Shown one piece after another: positions 25,942 to 35,449 of a stretch of 64,000 bases of DNA. This stretch comes from Parashewanella spongiae (GTDB taxonomy: Bacteria; Pseudomonadota; Gammaproteobacteria; Enterobacterales; Shewanellaceae). The notes below the pieces were generated by a model. It saw nothing but the letters and a program-made list of their open reading frames with translations. It did not search any database and had not been told where the DNA came from. The number at the start of each line of letters is the position of its first letter. Positions within the stretch are counted from its first letter, which is position 1. The stretch spans positions 3,720,001 through 3,784,000 of the forward strand of contig NZ_CP037952.1 of the NCBI RefSeq assembly GCF_004358345.1, written 5' to 3'. The translations under genes and the position numbers were made by a program.

Positions 25942-26355
25942 TCAAAGAAGGTGTAAGCGAACGAAAACAGTTATGCCAGCCGTTAGCATGAATGTTACGG
26001 TGGCAATGATGGAGCGAGGAGAAAAACGACCAATCCCGCAAATACCGTGACCACTAGTACATCCGCTGCCAATGCGAGTACCTATTCCCACCAACAAACC
26101 CGCAATGGCAAGAGTGACAGGTGAACTACCAAAGTTTTGTGGCATTTCACCGAATGGTGCGGCTATGGCGCCACCAATAAGTATTCCTACAATAAACAGT
26201 CCACGCCAAATCCAGTCACTACTTGGAGCAGAAATACACCCACCAAGAATACCGCTGATACCTGCGATCCGTCCATTGAACATCAATAATAAAATAGCCG
26301 AGCAACCGAGTAATATTCCACCTACAAGGGCTTTGGTAAATAACAATAAGTCCAT
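25942..26355 (-). CDS. YeeE/YedE family membrane protein
   Basis: 137 residues from ATG 26355, preceded by GGAGATCAAT; a longer frame to 26412 lacks a ribosome site. Four or so membrane helices carry GILLGCSAILLLMFNGRIAG and the family hallmark GIGTRIGSGCTSGHGICG, whose cysteine is in the substrate channel. Together with the following DUF6691-like gene it forms the split version of the YeeE transporter. This looks like ordinary chromosomal metabolism amid mobile DNA. Confidence 0.9.
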   Translation of the reverse strand: MDLLLFTKALVGGILLGCSAILLLMFNGRIAGISGILGGCISAPSSDWIWRGLFIVGILIGGAIAAPFGEMPQNFGSSPVTLAIAGLLVGIGTRIGSGCTSGHGICGIGRFSPRSIIATVTFMLTAGITVFVRLHLL

Positions 26356-27087
26356 ATTGATCTCCTTTAAGGTTGCTGACAAAATAATTTGTGCAATGTC
26401 ACTACTAGGCATTTAACCTTTGGTTCAGACAAGGATTAAAACACTTGCTGAGATGACTTACGGGCTTTGATCAACTTGTGTTTCTTTAATACGGCTAAAT
26501 GGGGTCTCATGACGAAAAGAACATTTTTTATCGCAACCTCTTGAAAGCCTTGCTATGACTGGGGTAGAAAGAAAAAATCGATTTTTATACCGTCTTACCG
26601 ATTAATTGCAGTCTATTGAAATTAATTAAGTTTAACATTATTGTATTTTTCATGATTTATTTTCACAACAATTTAATTTAATTTAAATCATCAGGTAAAC
26701 TTTGAAAGAAAATTAGGTTTTAGTTATGTAGCTATAAAGGGTTTGTCGCTCTTTTATTAGCTCTCTTTTGAATTCCGGGTTTTGCGCACATTTCCTCGGT
26801 AAGTTCATTTTGATGCTATTTGCAATCGATTTACCATATTGAAACAGCTAAAAATCGAATATTGATAGGTTCCTGAGTAAAGAAACTCATAAGAATATTA
26901 TGATTCTTAAGGGGGTGTGTGGAAGAACCCCCAAATATGCCGTTTTTGATGTAATGGATTAAATTTACTTATAATTTTTGTAAACAAACACCTTTGTTTC
27001 TGTGATTTTTTAACAAACTGTAAAAATATCTGTTCATTCGTGCTAATTCAGCAGTAACTAATCTTTAGGGATGTCGCAGTTCAAATA

Positions 27088-27195
27088 ATACCAATTTAAA
27101 TTTCAACGCTTAATTTGTCATACCTGCGACTTGTGCCCAAATTAACCAAAGACTCTGGACTCCTGCGTTCGCAGGAGTGACGATAAAATTGGTAT
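27088..27195. repeat. 108-bp MITE-like element with internal hairpin
   Basis: The ends are inverted repeats ATACCAATTT (27088-27097) and AAATTGGTAT (27186-27195). Inside is a perfect stem CTCCTGCG-TT-CGCAGGAG (27160-27177). The stem with a following GAGTGACG resembles the widespread TGCGTTCGCAGGA-type genomic repeats of gammaproteobacteria. Confidence 0.6.
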
Positions 27196-27396
27196 ACATT
27201 CTTCCGCCACGTCCCTTATAACTAAAATTCGTTCAATTTACTCATGAATGAGCAATAAACTGAACGTAGATAAAGTAGACCAGTTTAGTTGACCACAAAT
27301 GGCTGATTTTTGGCTTCCAGTATGTTTGCAGCTTTAGTTAAAAATAACGACCGTTAAATTGAACCATGTAAGAAACTAAAAATATCATTGCCCTAG

Positions 27397-27415
27397 CTCA
27401 TTTCTGGACAAAAAC
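27397..27415 (+). repeat. Dispersed TTCTGGACA motif, copy 5
   Basis: CTCATTTCTGGACAAAAAC, a close match to the copy at 3681. Confidence 0.35.
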
Positions 27416-27591
27416 GTGTTTCAGTTCCAGTTCATAATCAATAGATTGCATTAGAAAAAGTATTTATAAAAATAAATGATGCAGATGAATTTAAGTCTGC
27501 TCTGGCTGTTAAGGTGCTTAAGTTTCAAACAACATCTAAATAACAGGCAGGAATAGTTGATTAATGTGTGTTTTCTAATAAAAATCATTTG

Positions 27592-27969
27592 TTATGACCA
27601 TGTTCTGCAACTTAATGGGTTGCCCCCCTTATCAAACCCCCATGACTTTATAATGAAAGTCGTTGGATTAACGACATAATAAGTTAAACATTTACCAATC
27701 CATTCTTTTTTATGGAAGTGCGGTAAAATCTCTTGATCGCTAAAATGATAAATTAAATTTCCATCCGTATCTTTATCGATATGAGTTAAACCTTGCCCTG
27801 TTATTGCAAAATCCCCTCTTCTTAATTCCCCTGAATTTTTAAACTTAAATGGCATTTTATATATCATCACTGTGCCTATATCATTGTCACGGTAATTGAC
27901 GAAGTCATTATGTCCGACAGCACAGCCAGAAATACTTAAAATTGATAATAAAAATAATACGTTACGCAT
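27592..27969 (-). CDS. Small lipoprotein, unknown
   Basis: 125 residues from ATG 27969 (an upstream frame to 28005 is less likely). MRNVLFLLSILSISGC is a lipoprotein signal peptide with lipobox SISGC. The mature part has strands around VMIYKMPFKFKNSGELRRGD and a Cys pair. Probably outer-membrane anchored. Family not recognised. It may form a pair with the lipoprotein gene that starts at 28543, which precedes it by 58 bases. Confidence 0.65.
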   Translation of the reverse strand: MRNVLFLLSILSISGCAVGHNDFVNYRDNDIGTVMIYKMPFKFKNSGELRRGDFAITGQGLTHIDKDTDGNLIYHFSDQEILPHFHKKEWIGKCLTYYVVNPTTFIIKSWGFDKGGNPLSCRTWS

Positions 27970-28027
27970 CGATGTTATGCTTACACATATTGGGCGTATA
28001 ACCACTTTAGTCCTTATATATTTTTTG

Positions 28028-28543
28028 TTAGCAGTTTATGGACTGAAGTAAATGCTCAGTAGTTTTTTTGAATTGTATTTCAGAAACTGGCACTTTATCT
28101 CCATTGATAATGGGGGTAGGAGGGGTAATGTTGATTTGTTTCTGATTTGTCACTTTTTCTGAGTCAACCCATAGATAATAGAAATCGTATTTTTTGCAAT
28201 TAAATACTCCCAAGCCACTACAATAAGTTTTAACTTTGGTGTCTTTAATTAAAGCGTCGATGTTGAAAGTTCCATTAAATGATGGTGTACTTAAAGTCAT
28301 CGTCGTGTCTAGCCAGTTAATGCTACTTCCTTGAGGTACGCTTAAAGAAAAATACAGAGAATTATTCGTTAACATAACCTTATAATCGGCTTTAGTGTAG
28401 GAGTGTTTAAAAACTAAAGGAATTTGACCGCAACCGTCAGTTACAGCGATGCCATCTTCTCCTTTCGGCTTCATAAAAGTGTAATTACTTACTGTACACC
28501 CAGATAGGAAAATCAATATACAGATAGGGAGTAACTTATGCAT
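28028..28543 (-). CDS. Lipoprotein, unknown
   Basis: 171 residues with lipobox LSGC (MHKLLPICILIFLSGC). The mature domain is beta-rich with five cysteines (DGCGQ, TYCSGLG, FNCKK, SINC). It is followed by the other lipoprotein gene on the same strand, 58 bases away, so the two may be cotranscribed. AGGTGGCC precedes ATG 28543. No function can be inferred. Confidence 0.65.
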   Translation of the reverse strand: MHKLLPICILIFLSGCTVSNYTFMKPKGEDGIAVTDGCGQIPLVFKHSYTKADYKVMLTNNSLYFSLSVPQGSSINWLDTTMTLSTPSFNGTFNIDALIKDTKVKTYCSGLGVFNCKKYDFYYLWVDSEKVTNQKQINITPPTPIINGDKVPVSEIQFKKTTEHLLQSINC

Positions 28544-28764
28544 CTGGCCACCTTTAAGTGTTAACGTTTAACCTGATATTTAACTAAGGCTTCTCTTCGC
28601 AGACATATATTATAATGCGTTTTGCATGCATTTCTGATAGTAACTTCAACGTAAAACAAGAGCCTCTTAAAAGAACGTTTAATTTTGATTAAAAACAGTA
28701 AATTTAAGTCAGTTAACAAATGGAGTTTTTCACAAAACCCAACAGCACTTGAATCAATTTTATA

Positions 28765-30474
28765 GGAACCCATCAGATACGGGTAACAAATAAATGAGAA
28801 AATCTGAGGAGAAAAACGTTATTTATTGAGATAATAAGCCGACTAAAACTATTCTCAAAATAAAATGCCGATACTCGACCGAATACCGCTTAACTCCTCA
28901 GACAAATTCGATCTTCTCTTAAAAACTATCGCTTGCCAAGTGCATGGTGCAGTTTCTTCTCTTTCTGATGAATTTAATGTTTCTCGTAAAGCCGTTTACT
29001 CCGCTAAATATGCGGCTCAATCGGCACTAAAGTGCCTTGTTACTACCAACGACGAATCTGATGTCATTACATCTGTAAATGTTGACGTACCACATCTTCG
29101 CCGTTCTATTGTGGCTTTATCAATCACAGCACCTAACTCTATTCGAGCAATTGAAGAACAAATCCCACTCATTTATCCAGGCTGTAAAGTCAGTTACGGT
29201 TACATTCAAGGCGTTATCGTTGAAGCTCAAGAGCAGGCTAAGTTATTTAACGAAAAAGTGTCGCTATCAGCCATAAAGAGTGTGGCCATCGATGAGATGT
29301 TCAGCCAAGGTGACCCCGTACTTGCTGGGATAGATCTCGAAAGTGGTTATTTATTTTCACTCTCTCACGAACAAAAGCGTGACGGTGAAACTTGGGCACG
29401 AGTTTTAGGTGAAGCTAAATCACAAGGATTATCACCTCAGCACGTCGTTAAAGATGGAGCAAAAGGAATAGCGAAAGGCGTTAGCATGAGCTTTGAACAT
29501 GCAGAGCAACGTGATGATGCTTTCCATGCGTTGTATATCGTAGGTAAGGCGCTGAGAAAGGTTGAACGTCGGGCGTACTACTACATTGATAAAGAGGCTA
29601 GTTTGGAAAAAAGATTGCATAAAGATGTATTCGATACAGAGAAAAAGCAGCAGGCAATGGTTGATTTATTAGGCGTGCAAGCGAAATGTGAGCAAGCGAT
29701 TGAGCAATATGAAAGTGGAACGAAAAGCAGAAATCATCTCCACCAAGCTTTGACCAGTATTTCCATGAAAACGGGTAGCCTCATGACGAAAAAACAGGCT
29801 GAAGCCTTGCTAACGAAGGCTGTTGATGGCTTAAAAAATACTGAGCATAAAGATGGCATCACCGCTGCTAGATACATAAAAAATCGTTTGAAAGGACTGA
29901 CATTAGCAACTCAAGCACTTCACGAAAAGTTACTGAAACTTGGCGAACTTTATCCTCAAGAATGCGTTGAAGTGGCTTGTCGCTTCTCTGAACGAAAGCG
30001 CCAATTACGAAAAGCTAAACCTTGGAAAATAGCGCGGTATCAGAAAGAATTAGTTGGCAGTTATCAGTGGTTGCGACTCCGTTTAGGCAAGAGTGCCAGC
30101 GAACTTATGCTGCAAGTGGAAGCGTTGCATCAAACTCGCCACAGAGCATCAAGTGCCATTGAAGGATTTAATGCCACTCTACGGTCTTACCTTTATGTCC
30201 GTAAAGGAGTCAATCAAGGTTTCCTCGAATTATTTAAAGCTTGGTACAACCTTCGCTCAAGACGCTGGGGGAAACATAAAGGAACTTCATCGTATCAGAA
30301 TATCACAGGGAAAAAAGTTGATGACTGGCTAACAATGCTGAATTTTCCACCTTCGGATTTACACCACTAAGCACTCACAAACTTTGTGTGATTTACGGTA
30401 GCGGTTCAACTGAGGTTGAGCTGGCGATCTCTCTTTGATTTGTTACCTTTAAGACCTATATTTTGATCAGTCCT
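28765..30474 (+). mobile_element. 1.7 kb insertion sequence, copy 2
   Basis: 1710 bp, nearly identical to 1930-3639. No target duplication: the left flank ends AATTTTATA and the right flank begins AATGAAATTG. This copy may have lost its original flank by recombination or deletion. Confidence 0.88.
28865..30370 (+). CDS. DDE transposase of the 1.7 kb IS, copy 2
   Basis: 501 residues, identical to the copy at 2030 except Ile for Thr at residue 7. It carries the same candidate catalytic residues (AIDEMF, VVKDGAK, SAIEGFN). A few silent base changes distinguish the copies, for example GAATTA for GAGTTA near 30230. Confidence 0.82.
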   Translation: MPILDRIPLNSSDKFDLLLKTIACQVHGAVSSLSDEFNVSRKAVYSAKYAAQSALKCLVTTNDESDVITSVNVDVPHLRRSIVALSITAPNSIRAIEEQIPLIYPGCKVSYGYIQGVIVEAQEQAKLFNEKVSLSAIKSVAIDEMFSQGDPVLAGIDLESGYLFSLSHEQKRDGETWARVLGEAKSQGLSPQHVVKDGAKGIAKGVSMSFEHAEQRDDAFHALYIVGKALRKVERRAYYYIDKEASLEKRLHKDVFDTEKKQQAMVDLLGVQAKCEQAIEQYESGTKSRNHLHQALTSISMKTGSLMTKKQAEALLTKAVDGLKNTEHKDGITAARYIKNRLKGLTLATQALHEKLLKLGELYPQECVEVACRFSERKRQLRKAKPWKIARYQKELVGSYQWLRLRLGKSASELMLQVEALHQTRHRASSAIEGFNATLRSYLYVRKGVNQGFLELFKAWYNLRSRRWGKHKGTSSYQNITGKKVDDWLTMLNFPPSDLHH

Positions 30475-30560
30475 AATGAAATTGATTGCACCGAGCATAT
30501 ATCCAATTTCAATAAGTACCAGTAATCAACCTAACTTGTCACCTTAATATTAACCCCCTG

Positions 30561-30907
30561 TGTCAGACTTGTTGTCACTCCTAAAATTTAATCAATTTAA
30601 ACTGTTTAGGGAGCGGAAGTTAGACACCTAAATGACACATTATTCAATTGAACGTAAAGAAGCTGTACTGAGTAAAATGCTTCCTCCACACAATATGACA
30701 ATCGCTGCGATTTCAAGAGAAGAAGGCATTTCTGTACATACCCTGTATTATTGGCGAGACAAAGCAAAAGAAGCAGGACATCCAGTGCCAGGGAAAACAT
30801 TAAATACAAACAATTGGTCAGCCGAAGCAAAGCTAGCTGTTGTCATTGAAACCGCAATAATGACTGAATCTCAGTTAAATCAGTATTGTCGTGAGAAAGG
30901 AATATTT
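30561..30907 (+). mobile_element. IS3-family element, left-end fragment
   Basis: It begins TGTCAGACTTGTTGTCACTC, which shares GTTGTCACTC with the IS3 end near 63220, and holds the first part of orfA. It stops abruptly where an IS1-type end begins at 30908. Confidence 0.65.
30632..30907 (+). pseudogene. IS3 orfA, truncated
   Basis: About 92 residues of an IS3 OrfA: MTHYSIERKEAVLSKMLPPH with the HTH IAAISREEGISVHTLYYWRD, then WSAEAKLAVVIETA and QYCREKGIF, where the family normally continues toward its second helix. After GIF the DNA changes to the IS1-type end, so the downstream open frame to 31114 is not genuine. It probably belongs to the same IS type as the OrfB at the right edge of the window. 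Confidence 0.75.
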
Positions 30908-30925
30908 GGTAGTGGGCTGAAGCAG
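30908..30925 (+). mobile_element. 18-bp IS1-type end scar
   Basis: GGTAGTGGGCTGAAGCAG is identical to the left end of the IS1-type element at 17850. Here it lies between the IS3 orfA fragment and virB4-B, with no IS1 body. It marks a deletion that removed the IS1 interior together with the rest of the IS3. Confidence 0.75.
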
Positions 30926-32168
30926 CTTTCAGTAATGTCACTGCAGGGCCCCATTGATTACCGTCGAGTTGTCCGGATGGATAATTGTGTAAGCTGCAAA
31001 ATCCAGCAAAGTTGCGCGATGATATTGGTGAAGGTCTTGGGCGATATTTACTGTTCGATGGCAGTTGTGACCAAAAAGCTGCAGCCATTGCCCAGTCTTC
31101 ACGAATGGGAATGATTGCGCTGTCAGCTAATTCAGACTTTAACGATGAAAGACATTGGTCTAGTTGAGACAATGAGCTTGCCATAACCGTTAGTACTAAG
31201 TGATGTTCACCATAGACAATTCGACCTGATGCTAAGTCATCAAGGCCGTCACCAATGGCATGTACTTGTGAATGAGCTAGATCGCCTGTGCTCTATAAAC
31301 GGTTTTGTTGTCGGAGTAATAATTCCGTTGCTACAGGCTTGGATAGAAACTGAAAGCTTTGAGTTAACACTAATTCAAATGGAGTTGATAACAATGCATT
31401 AAGCAAACCCGCTTCCGTGTTTTCTGGATATTCCGAAATCCCCAAACATGCACCAAAACGGGTTTGCGTAATACCTTTCAGTGCAAACGTATCGCCACCA
31501 AATAATGGTCTGACTCGGCTAATGCTTTTTGAAATATCGGCTTTGGGGCTAATACGTGACTGCCATTCACCATTAACAAGATAATCCAAGAAGGTCAGTA
31601 CTTCAGAATAGAAATGGTCGTTTTTAAAATAAATGTCTAATCGCTTAGGTTGATAGGCACTTAATGACGCCATAACCGTATCAACAATACTGTCTAACGC
31701 TTTCAGTGCTTTGACTTGCTTGTCGATTAATTGCGTATGCTTAGCGCTTCGACTCAACCAGCTTAATTTATTGTTTTCGCCAGTGGCATACACCACCGTT
31801 AGATAAAGTTCATTCACCACCAATTGACTTTGACAGACTTTTTGGGCGTATTTTTCGTTGAGCTTACGGTCAAACTCACAATCAAAAGTTCCTTCAGGAA
31901 ATACTTTATGCTCACGGCGGATGATATGCGTCCATAAACAAACGTTCGGACTACTGATATTTCGCAGCAACAAATTAAATTGCTCTTTCCAAAGATTGAT
32001 TTGCTCAGCATCTAAGGTTTCATGCGGTACACCTTTGAGCTTTATGACTTGCAGTAAATCGCCGTTATGAGTATTAACGGTATGCTCATCAATATGAGTT
32101 TGAAATGGAATGAACTCAGCAACAGTATTTTCACGCTGCCATTCATGAGTTACGGCTTCAGCTGTCAT
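30926..32168 (-). pseudogene. virB4: VirB4-like ATPase, copy B, broken
   Basis: The frame starts at ATG 32168 (overlapping virB3-B as ATGA) and aligns throughout with virB4-C. A TAG at 31293-31295 replaces the codon after RQQNRL; beyond it the same frame continues (STGDLAHSQVHAIG, GEHHLVLTV, SKYRPRPSPISSRNFAGFC) to about AVTLLKA. There the IS1 scar and IS3 fragment cut it off. The Walker A half is lost, so no functional ATPase is made. The rest of this operon copy is gone. Confidence 0.9.
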
Positions 32169-32497
32169 GCGAGTTTCCTCTTTTTTGTAATGCCTCTTGT
32201 GCTAGCTCTTGTATTTGCAAATGGACTGGCAGTAGCAACACCAAAATGACGCCAACCTAATGATTTGGCCTTCGTTGAAAGCCACAATTGGATGAGCCGA
32301 AATTGTCTTGGGTCGCGTAAGCAAAGGCTATACATGCCAATGTGAGCAGGAATATAAAGTAGTAATATGAGTGGATTTTTAGTAGCTATCATCACCATAG
32401 CAACTAAACCGCCAGCGACAATAATGCCATCTAACGTCACCCCCCATTTCATCGCAGGACGAGTGGCAGCAACAAATAACGGATCTTGATTATTCAT
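32165..32497 (-). CDS. virB3: VirB3-like T4SS protein, copy B
   Basis: 110 residues, closely similar to virB3-C (QDPLFVAATRPAMKWGVTLD, then CLRDPRQFRLIQLWLSTKAK). VirB3 is a small inner-membrane component that associates with VirB4; the hydrophobic stretch is about residues 22-58. The frame is intact, but its operon partner virB4-B is dead, so it is probably relic or supplies subunits to another copy. ATGA overlap with virB4-B. Confidence 0.88.
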   Translation of the reverse strand: MNNQDPLFVAATRPAMKWGVTLDGIIVAGGLVAMVMIATKNPLILLLYIPAHIGMYSLCLRDPRQFRLIQLWLSTKAKSLGWRHFGVATASPFANTRASTRGITKKRKLA

Positions 32498-32521
32498 ACG
32501 ACTTATCCTAAATAAGTAGCC

Positions 32522-32854
32522 TTAAGAAACTGCAGAGATAATGAGATCAACAATAGTTGCACCACCGAACACCAATACGATGCCAGCGATGTACTTGCCG
32601 CAGGTCTCGCCAGTAATGCGGCCGAACCAAGCCAGATAACCCAAAATGGCAATTCCGATAATGGCAGCACTACGAGCAATGCCATTGGTTAGCAGGTCCA
32701 TCACCCAATCCACACCTTCAGTAATTGGGTTAGCAAAGGCCAGTTCAGGCACAAGGAATAAAATGAGCAGTAAAAAAAGACGGGCAAACATCGCCCGACA
32801 AGGTGGTTGTGGAAATCTTGCGGATTGAATGTTGAGTAGTGAGTATATTTTCAT
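32522..32854 (-). CDS. virB2: VirB2-like T4SS pilin, copy B
   Basis: 110 residues from ATG 32854 (GGAG eight bases upstream; in-frame ATG 32896 rejected). The signal region FARLFLLLILFLVPELAFA is followed by the pilin core NPITEGVDWVMDLLTNGIAR and ITGETCGKYIAGIVLVFGG. The mature part is almost identical to copy C, while the leader differs. It is intact but heads a decayed operon, and could still provide an alternative pilin. Confidence 0.9.
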   Translation of the reverse strand: MKIYSLLNIQSARFPQPPCRAMFARLFLLLILFLVPELAFANPITEGVDWVMDLLTNGIARSAAIIGIAILGYLAWFGRITGETCGKYIAGIVLVFGGATIVDLIISAVS

Positions 32855-32939
32855 CTTTGCACTCCAACCTCTTAATTGAGTTGAGCATAAAGACACTTAA
32901 CATCCCTGATAGCATCAAGCTGAATAAGTCGATGTCAGG

Positions 32940-33020
32940 ATAATTGCATTGCGTAAATTTGCTGTAAACCACTCACAACAAATATAATTTCAAATGTTTA
33001 AAAATGTTCAGAGATGTTTA
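32940..33020 (-). promoter_or_regulatory. Promoter and triple 10-bp repeat of virB copy B
   Basis: On the minus strand, TTTACA (32963-32968), a 17-base spacer and AATTAT (32940-32945) form a promoter inside the conserved TGTGAGTGGTTTACA (32963-32977). Upstream (32991-33020) are three head-to-tail 10-mers with core ATGTTYA on the plus strand. The gap from repeats to the -35 is 22 bases, matching the layout of copy C but with a different repeat sequence. Confidence 0.55.
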
Positions 33021-33281
33021 GTTTTGGGATGGGATTGAGAAACAATAAAGGTAGAAGAAGTCATGAGATATCTTCTATCGGTAAACTTACACGGTAAACC
33101 TTTATACCTACATCACGATAAGATTGTGACAAATGTCACCGAAATATCATGACATACAGCCTTTACATTAATTCAGCAACTCCGCATTATAGTTGTCGAC
33201 AAAGTAAAAGAAAAACTCTTATTTTACAAAGAATAATCAATAAAAAATGGATTTCAGGAAAACAACAATAAGGATATCAAT

Positions 33282-33821
33282 GTGCTGACATTAAACGAAT
33301 ATAGAAGTAATTTTGAACAATCAACAAACCGCTCTGTCTCAATGCCAATTGCAGGAACAATTATATGGAGCCTAGTTGGGTTATTGAGTACGCAATTTGA
33401 TCAAGATGTTGCTATCTATATTTTGCTTTTTGCAACAGGTGGCATTTTCCCTCTTGCTATCGTAATTGCCAAATTCAGAAAAGAAGATTTAATGTCTTCT
33501 TCAAACCCTCTAGCAAAACTTATGGGTCTTTGTATCTTAATGGTCAATTTGTTATGGGCATTGCACTTACCTCTTCTTTTTAGTGCACCTGAATTTGTTC
33601 CTATGAGCATAGGAATTGGATTAGGACTCCATTGGGTAGTTTATTCATGGATAGTTAATCATCCTGTTGGGATCATTCATGCCGTTCTCAGAAGTATTCT
33701 GATATTCATAGCTTGGTACTTGTTTCCTAACAACAGCTTGCTTGCAACGTCTTGTGTGGTTGTGTTTGTTTATTTGATAAGCCTTTATCAAATGCTGAAT
33801 AGAGAAATCAAAAAATCATAA
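33282..33821 (+). CDS. DUF7010-like membrane protein
   Basis: 179 residues with five or six membrane helices (PIAGTIIWSLVGLLST, IYILLFATGGIFPLAIVI, LMGLCILMVNLLWALHLPLL, GIGLGLHWVVYSW, LLATSCVVVFVYLISLY). From memory the pattern fits the DUF7010 family of small membrane proteins with no known function. An ATAAGGAT ribosome site precedes the start, which may be GTG 33282. It is divergent from virB2-B across a 427-base regulatory gap. Confidence 0.55.
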   Translation: MLTLNEYRSNFEQSTNRSVSMPIAGTIIWSLVGLLSTQFDQDVAIYILLFATGGIFPLAIVIAKFRKEDLMSSSNPLAKLMGLCILMVNLLWALHLPLLFSAPEFVPMSIGIGLGLHWVVYSWIVNHPVGIIHAVLRSILIFIAWYLFPNNSLLATSCVVVFVYLISLYQMLNREIKKS

Positions 33822-33897
33822 TTTGAAGTTGGTAATTGGCTATAAACCGTAAACAGAAGGTGTGCATATCGGTCAACGAACACTTTGATAAATATTT

Positions 33898-34449
33898 ATG
33901 GAGTTAAAAGTGAATAAAAATAATTTAAGAATAATAATTGCTTTGCCAATAATTGGGATATCTACTTTTAGTTATCAATATTTTGAAATTGGTAAAAAGT
34001 CCATAACCATTTGGGAACAAGAAGCAGGTAAGATCAAAGAAACAGCTTATATTAGTAAGATTGGCATTTATGATGAATCTTGTAATGAAATTATTTATGA
34101 AGTTTTCTATAAAAATGTAAAAAATAAGCCCAAAGAAATAAGTGAGCTTGGAATTAGTCATAAAGATGTAAATAGTGGTTATGCAAAAAAAGAAGATGGA
34201 ACTCCTGATTATTCCTTATGGGTTAGCTCAGAAGGTGGTAAAGGTTTAAGAAGTCTATCATTGAGTGAGCTTAAAGATGGTAGTGGTTCAATCAAATATA
34301 GAGTCTGGATAACCCCTGAAACAAAATCTGCTGAAACAGATAGATTTTCTGCATTTATCAGATCTTTTGATGATAAAGATAATCAAATAAATCATTTTGA
34401 CCAAGTTGAAATTAAGCATACTAAACTTTGGGATAATAGCTGTATTTAG
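33898..34449 (+). CDS. Hypothetical membrane-anchored protein
   Basis: 183 residues. An uncleaved N-terminal helix (NLRIIIALPIIGISTFSYQY) precedes a polar, lysine-rich domain of mixed strands with one Cys pair (ESCNEII, NSCI). No known family. It lies 76 bases after the DUF7010-like gene on the same strand, so cotranscription is possible. Confidence 0.5.
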   Translation: MELKVNKNNLRIIIALPIIGISTFSYQYFEIGKKSITIWEQEAGKIKETAYISKIGIYDESCNEIIYEVFYKNVKNKPKEISELGISHKDVNSGYAKKEDGTPDYSLWVSSEGGKGLRSLSLSELKDGSGSIKYRVWITPETKSAETDRFSAFIRSFDDKDNQINHFDQVEIKHTKLWDNSCI

Positions 34450-34554
34450 AGGCAGTTAAACAAATGGAGTTGGTTGTCCCATTGGTAGACAGGTATGATA
34501 TCAAGAGGTGATTTTCATACTTTTTTAGATAAACACTGTTAGCAGTAAAATATC

Positions 34555-34820
34555 TAGTAACTTTAGTAACCGACATCAAGATTAGATATTAATCATCTGA
34601 TTTATAATGAGTTTATCGGTTACATAATCTAGTAACTTGGTGTAAACCACTATGTGACCTCATTGATTTATAAAGAATTATATATTTCTTAAATTAACTA
34701 CTTTATGTGTAACTCGGTCACTTAGTGGTTACTAAAACGGTTACTTTTTGATATGCAATAAAACCTATATAAATCAGTCAAATAAATCTTAAATTTTTCT
34801 CGGTTACTATAGTTACTGGT
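34555..34820. repeat. Cluster of GTAAC/GTTAC repeats
   Basis: About nine copies of AGTAAC or GGTTAC-type hexamers on both strands in 265 AT-rich bases without a gene (for example near 34555, 34565, 34617, 34630, 34727, 34738, 34801, 34811). Possibly iteron-like binding sites or the end of a mobile element; not assignable from sequence alone. Confidence 0.4.
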
Positions 34821-35072
34821 TTTGAAGTGTATTACAGGAATTTAGAACCCTATCGTAGTTTTTGAGCTAAACCTTGGTACTGCAACAACTTGATAACCTG
34901 TGTTTAGTACTGAAACTACAAGGTAAAATGCACCAAGTTCAAAAACACTTAGCTCAATATTTTACACTCATTTTAGAGGTGGGTTTTGCGAGTATTTTGC
35001 GGGAGTTTTGCGAGTTAGAATTTTAAGCTGTACGGTAAAACGAAATTTCCTTTTGCATTTCAACTAGATAAT

Positions 35073-35118
35073 TGGTCGGTATGAGAGGATTCGAACCTCC
35101 GCCCCCTGACACCCCATC
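35073..35118 (-). tRNA. 3' fragment of tRNA-Pro, probable attachment site
   Basis: The minus strand reads ATGGGGTGTCAGGGGGCGGA then GGTTCGAATCCTCTCATACC and GACCA. This matches the anticodon-arm 3' side (GGG anticodon context), variable loop, T arm and CCA end of a tRNA-Pro. The 5' half (D arm and 5' acceptor strand) is missing. Such 3' tRNA fragments are left as att duplicates when integrases insert elements into tRNA genes. No integrase gene is near. Confidence 0.65.
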
Positions 35119-35449
35119 ATTACCACCCAACAAATTTAAGTAGTTAATAAATATAGAAAAATACCTAATACCCATCACAAAAAAATATACATTAAAGGTC
35201 AAAATCGACATTATGTAAATCAATGGCTTAAACCATAGTTTTGCGCACTTTTAAAATTAACTTACGTGATCTTACGGCTTAAAATTCAGCTTTAATTTAG
35301 GTTCTGATTATTATTAGATTTATTGAATATTACTTCATTCAAAGCAAAATGGTTCAATATCAAAATATCTCCTTAAGTGTGTTTTAACCAGTTGTACGCT
35401 TATTATATTAAAAGTGAGGTTCGGTAGACGCTTAAGATAAGTTTAAAGG

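Larger units (their letters stand above)
26356..27591. other. 1.2 kb gene-poor stretch
   Basis: No supported gene. Two neighbouring hairpins lie at 26891-26908 (AAGAAT / ATTCTT) and 26911-26932 (GGGGGT / ACCCCC). A MITE-like repeat is at 27088-27195 and a dispersed motif at 27397. The promoter of the YeeE pair should be near 26380-26450, but I see no strong boxes. Confidence 0.4.

Noticed and set aside
28561-28764. Minus-strand open frame before the second 1.7 kb IS
   Set aside because: Its start would lie inside the IS, it has no ribosome site and no recognisable motif; at most a gene tail.
30908-31184. Open frames on both strands across the IS3/virB4 junction
   Set aside because: The plus frame after 30907 is read-through of the truncated orfA; the minus frame is virB4-B after its nonsense codon.
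35023-35223. Minus-strand open frame over the tRNA-Pro fragment
   Set aside because: The conserved tRNA 3' sequence explains this region; the predicted peptide has no support.
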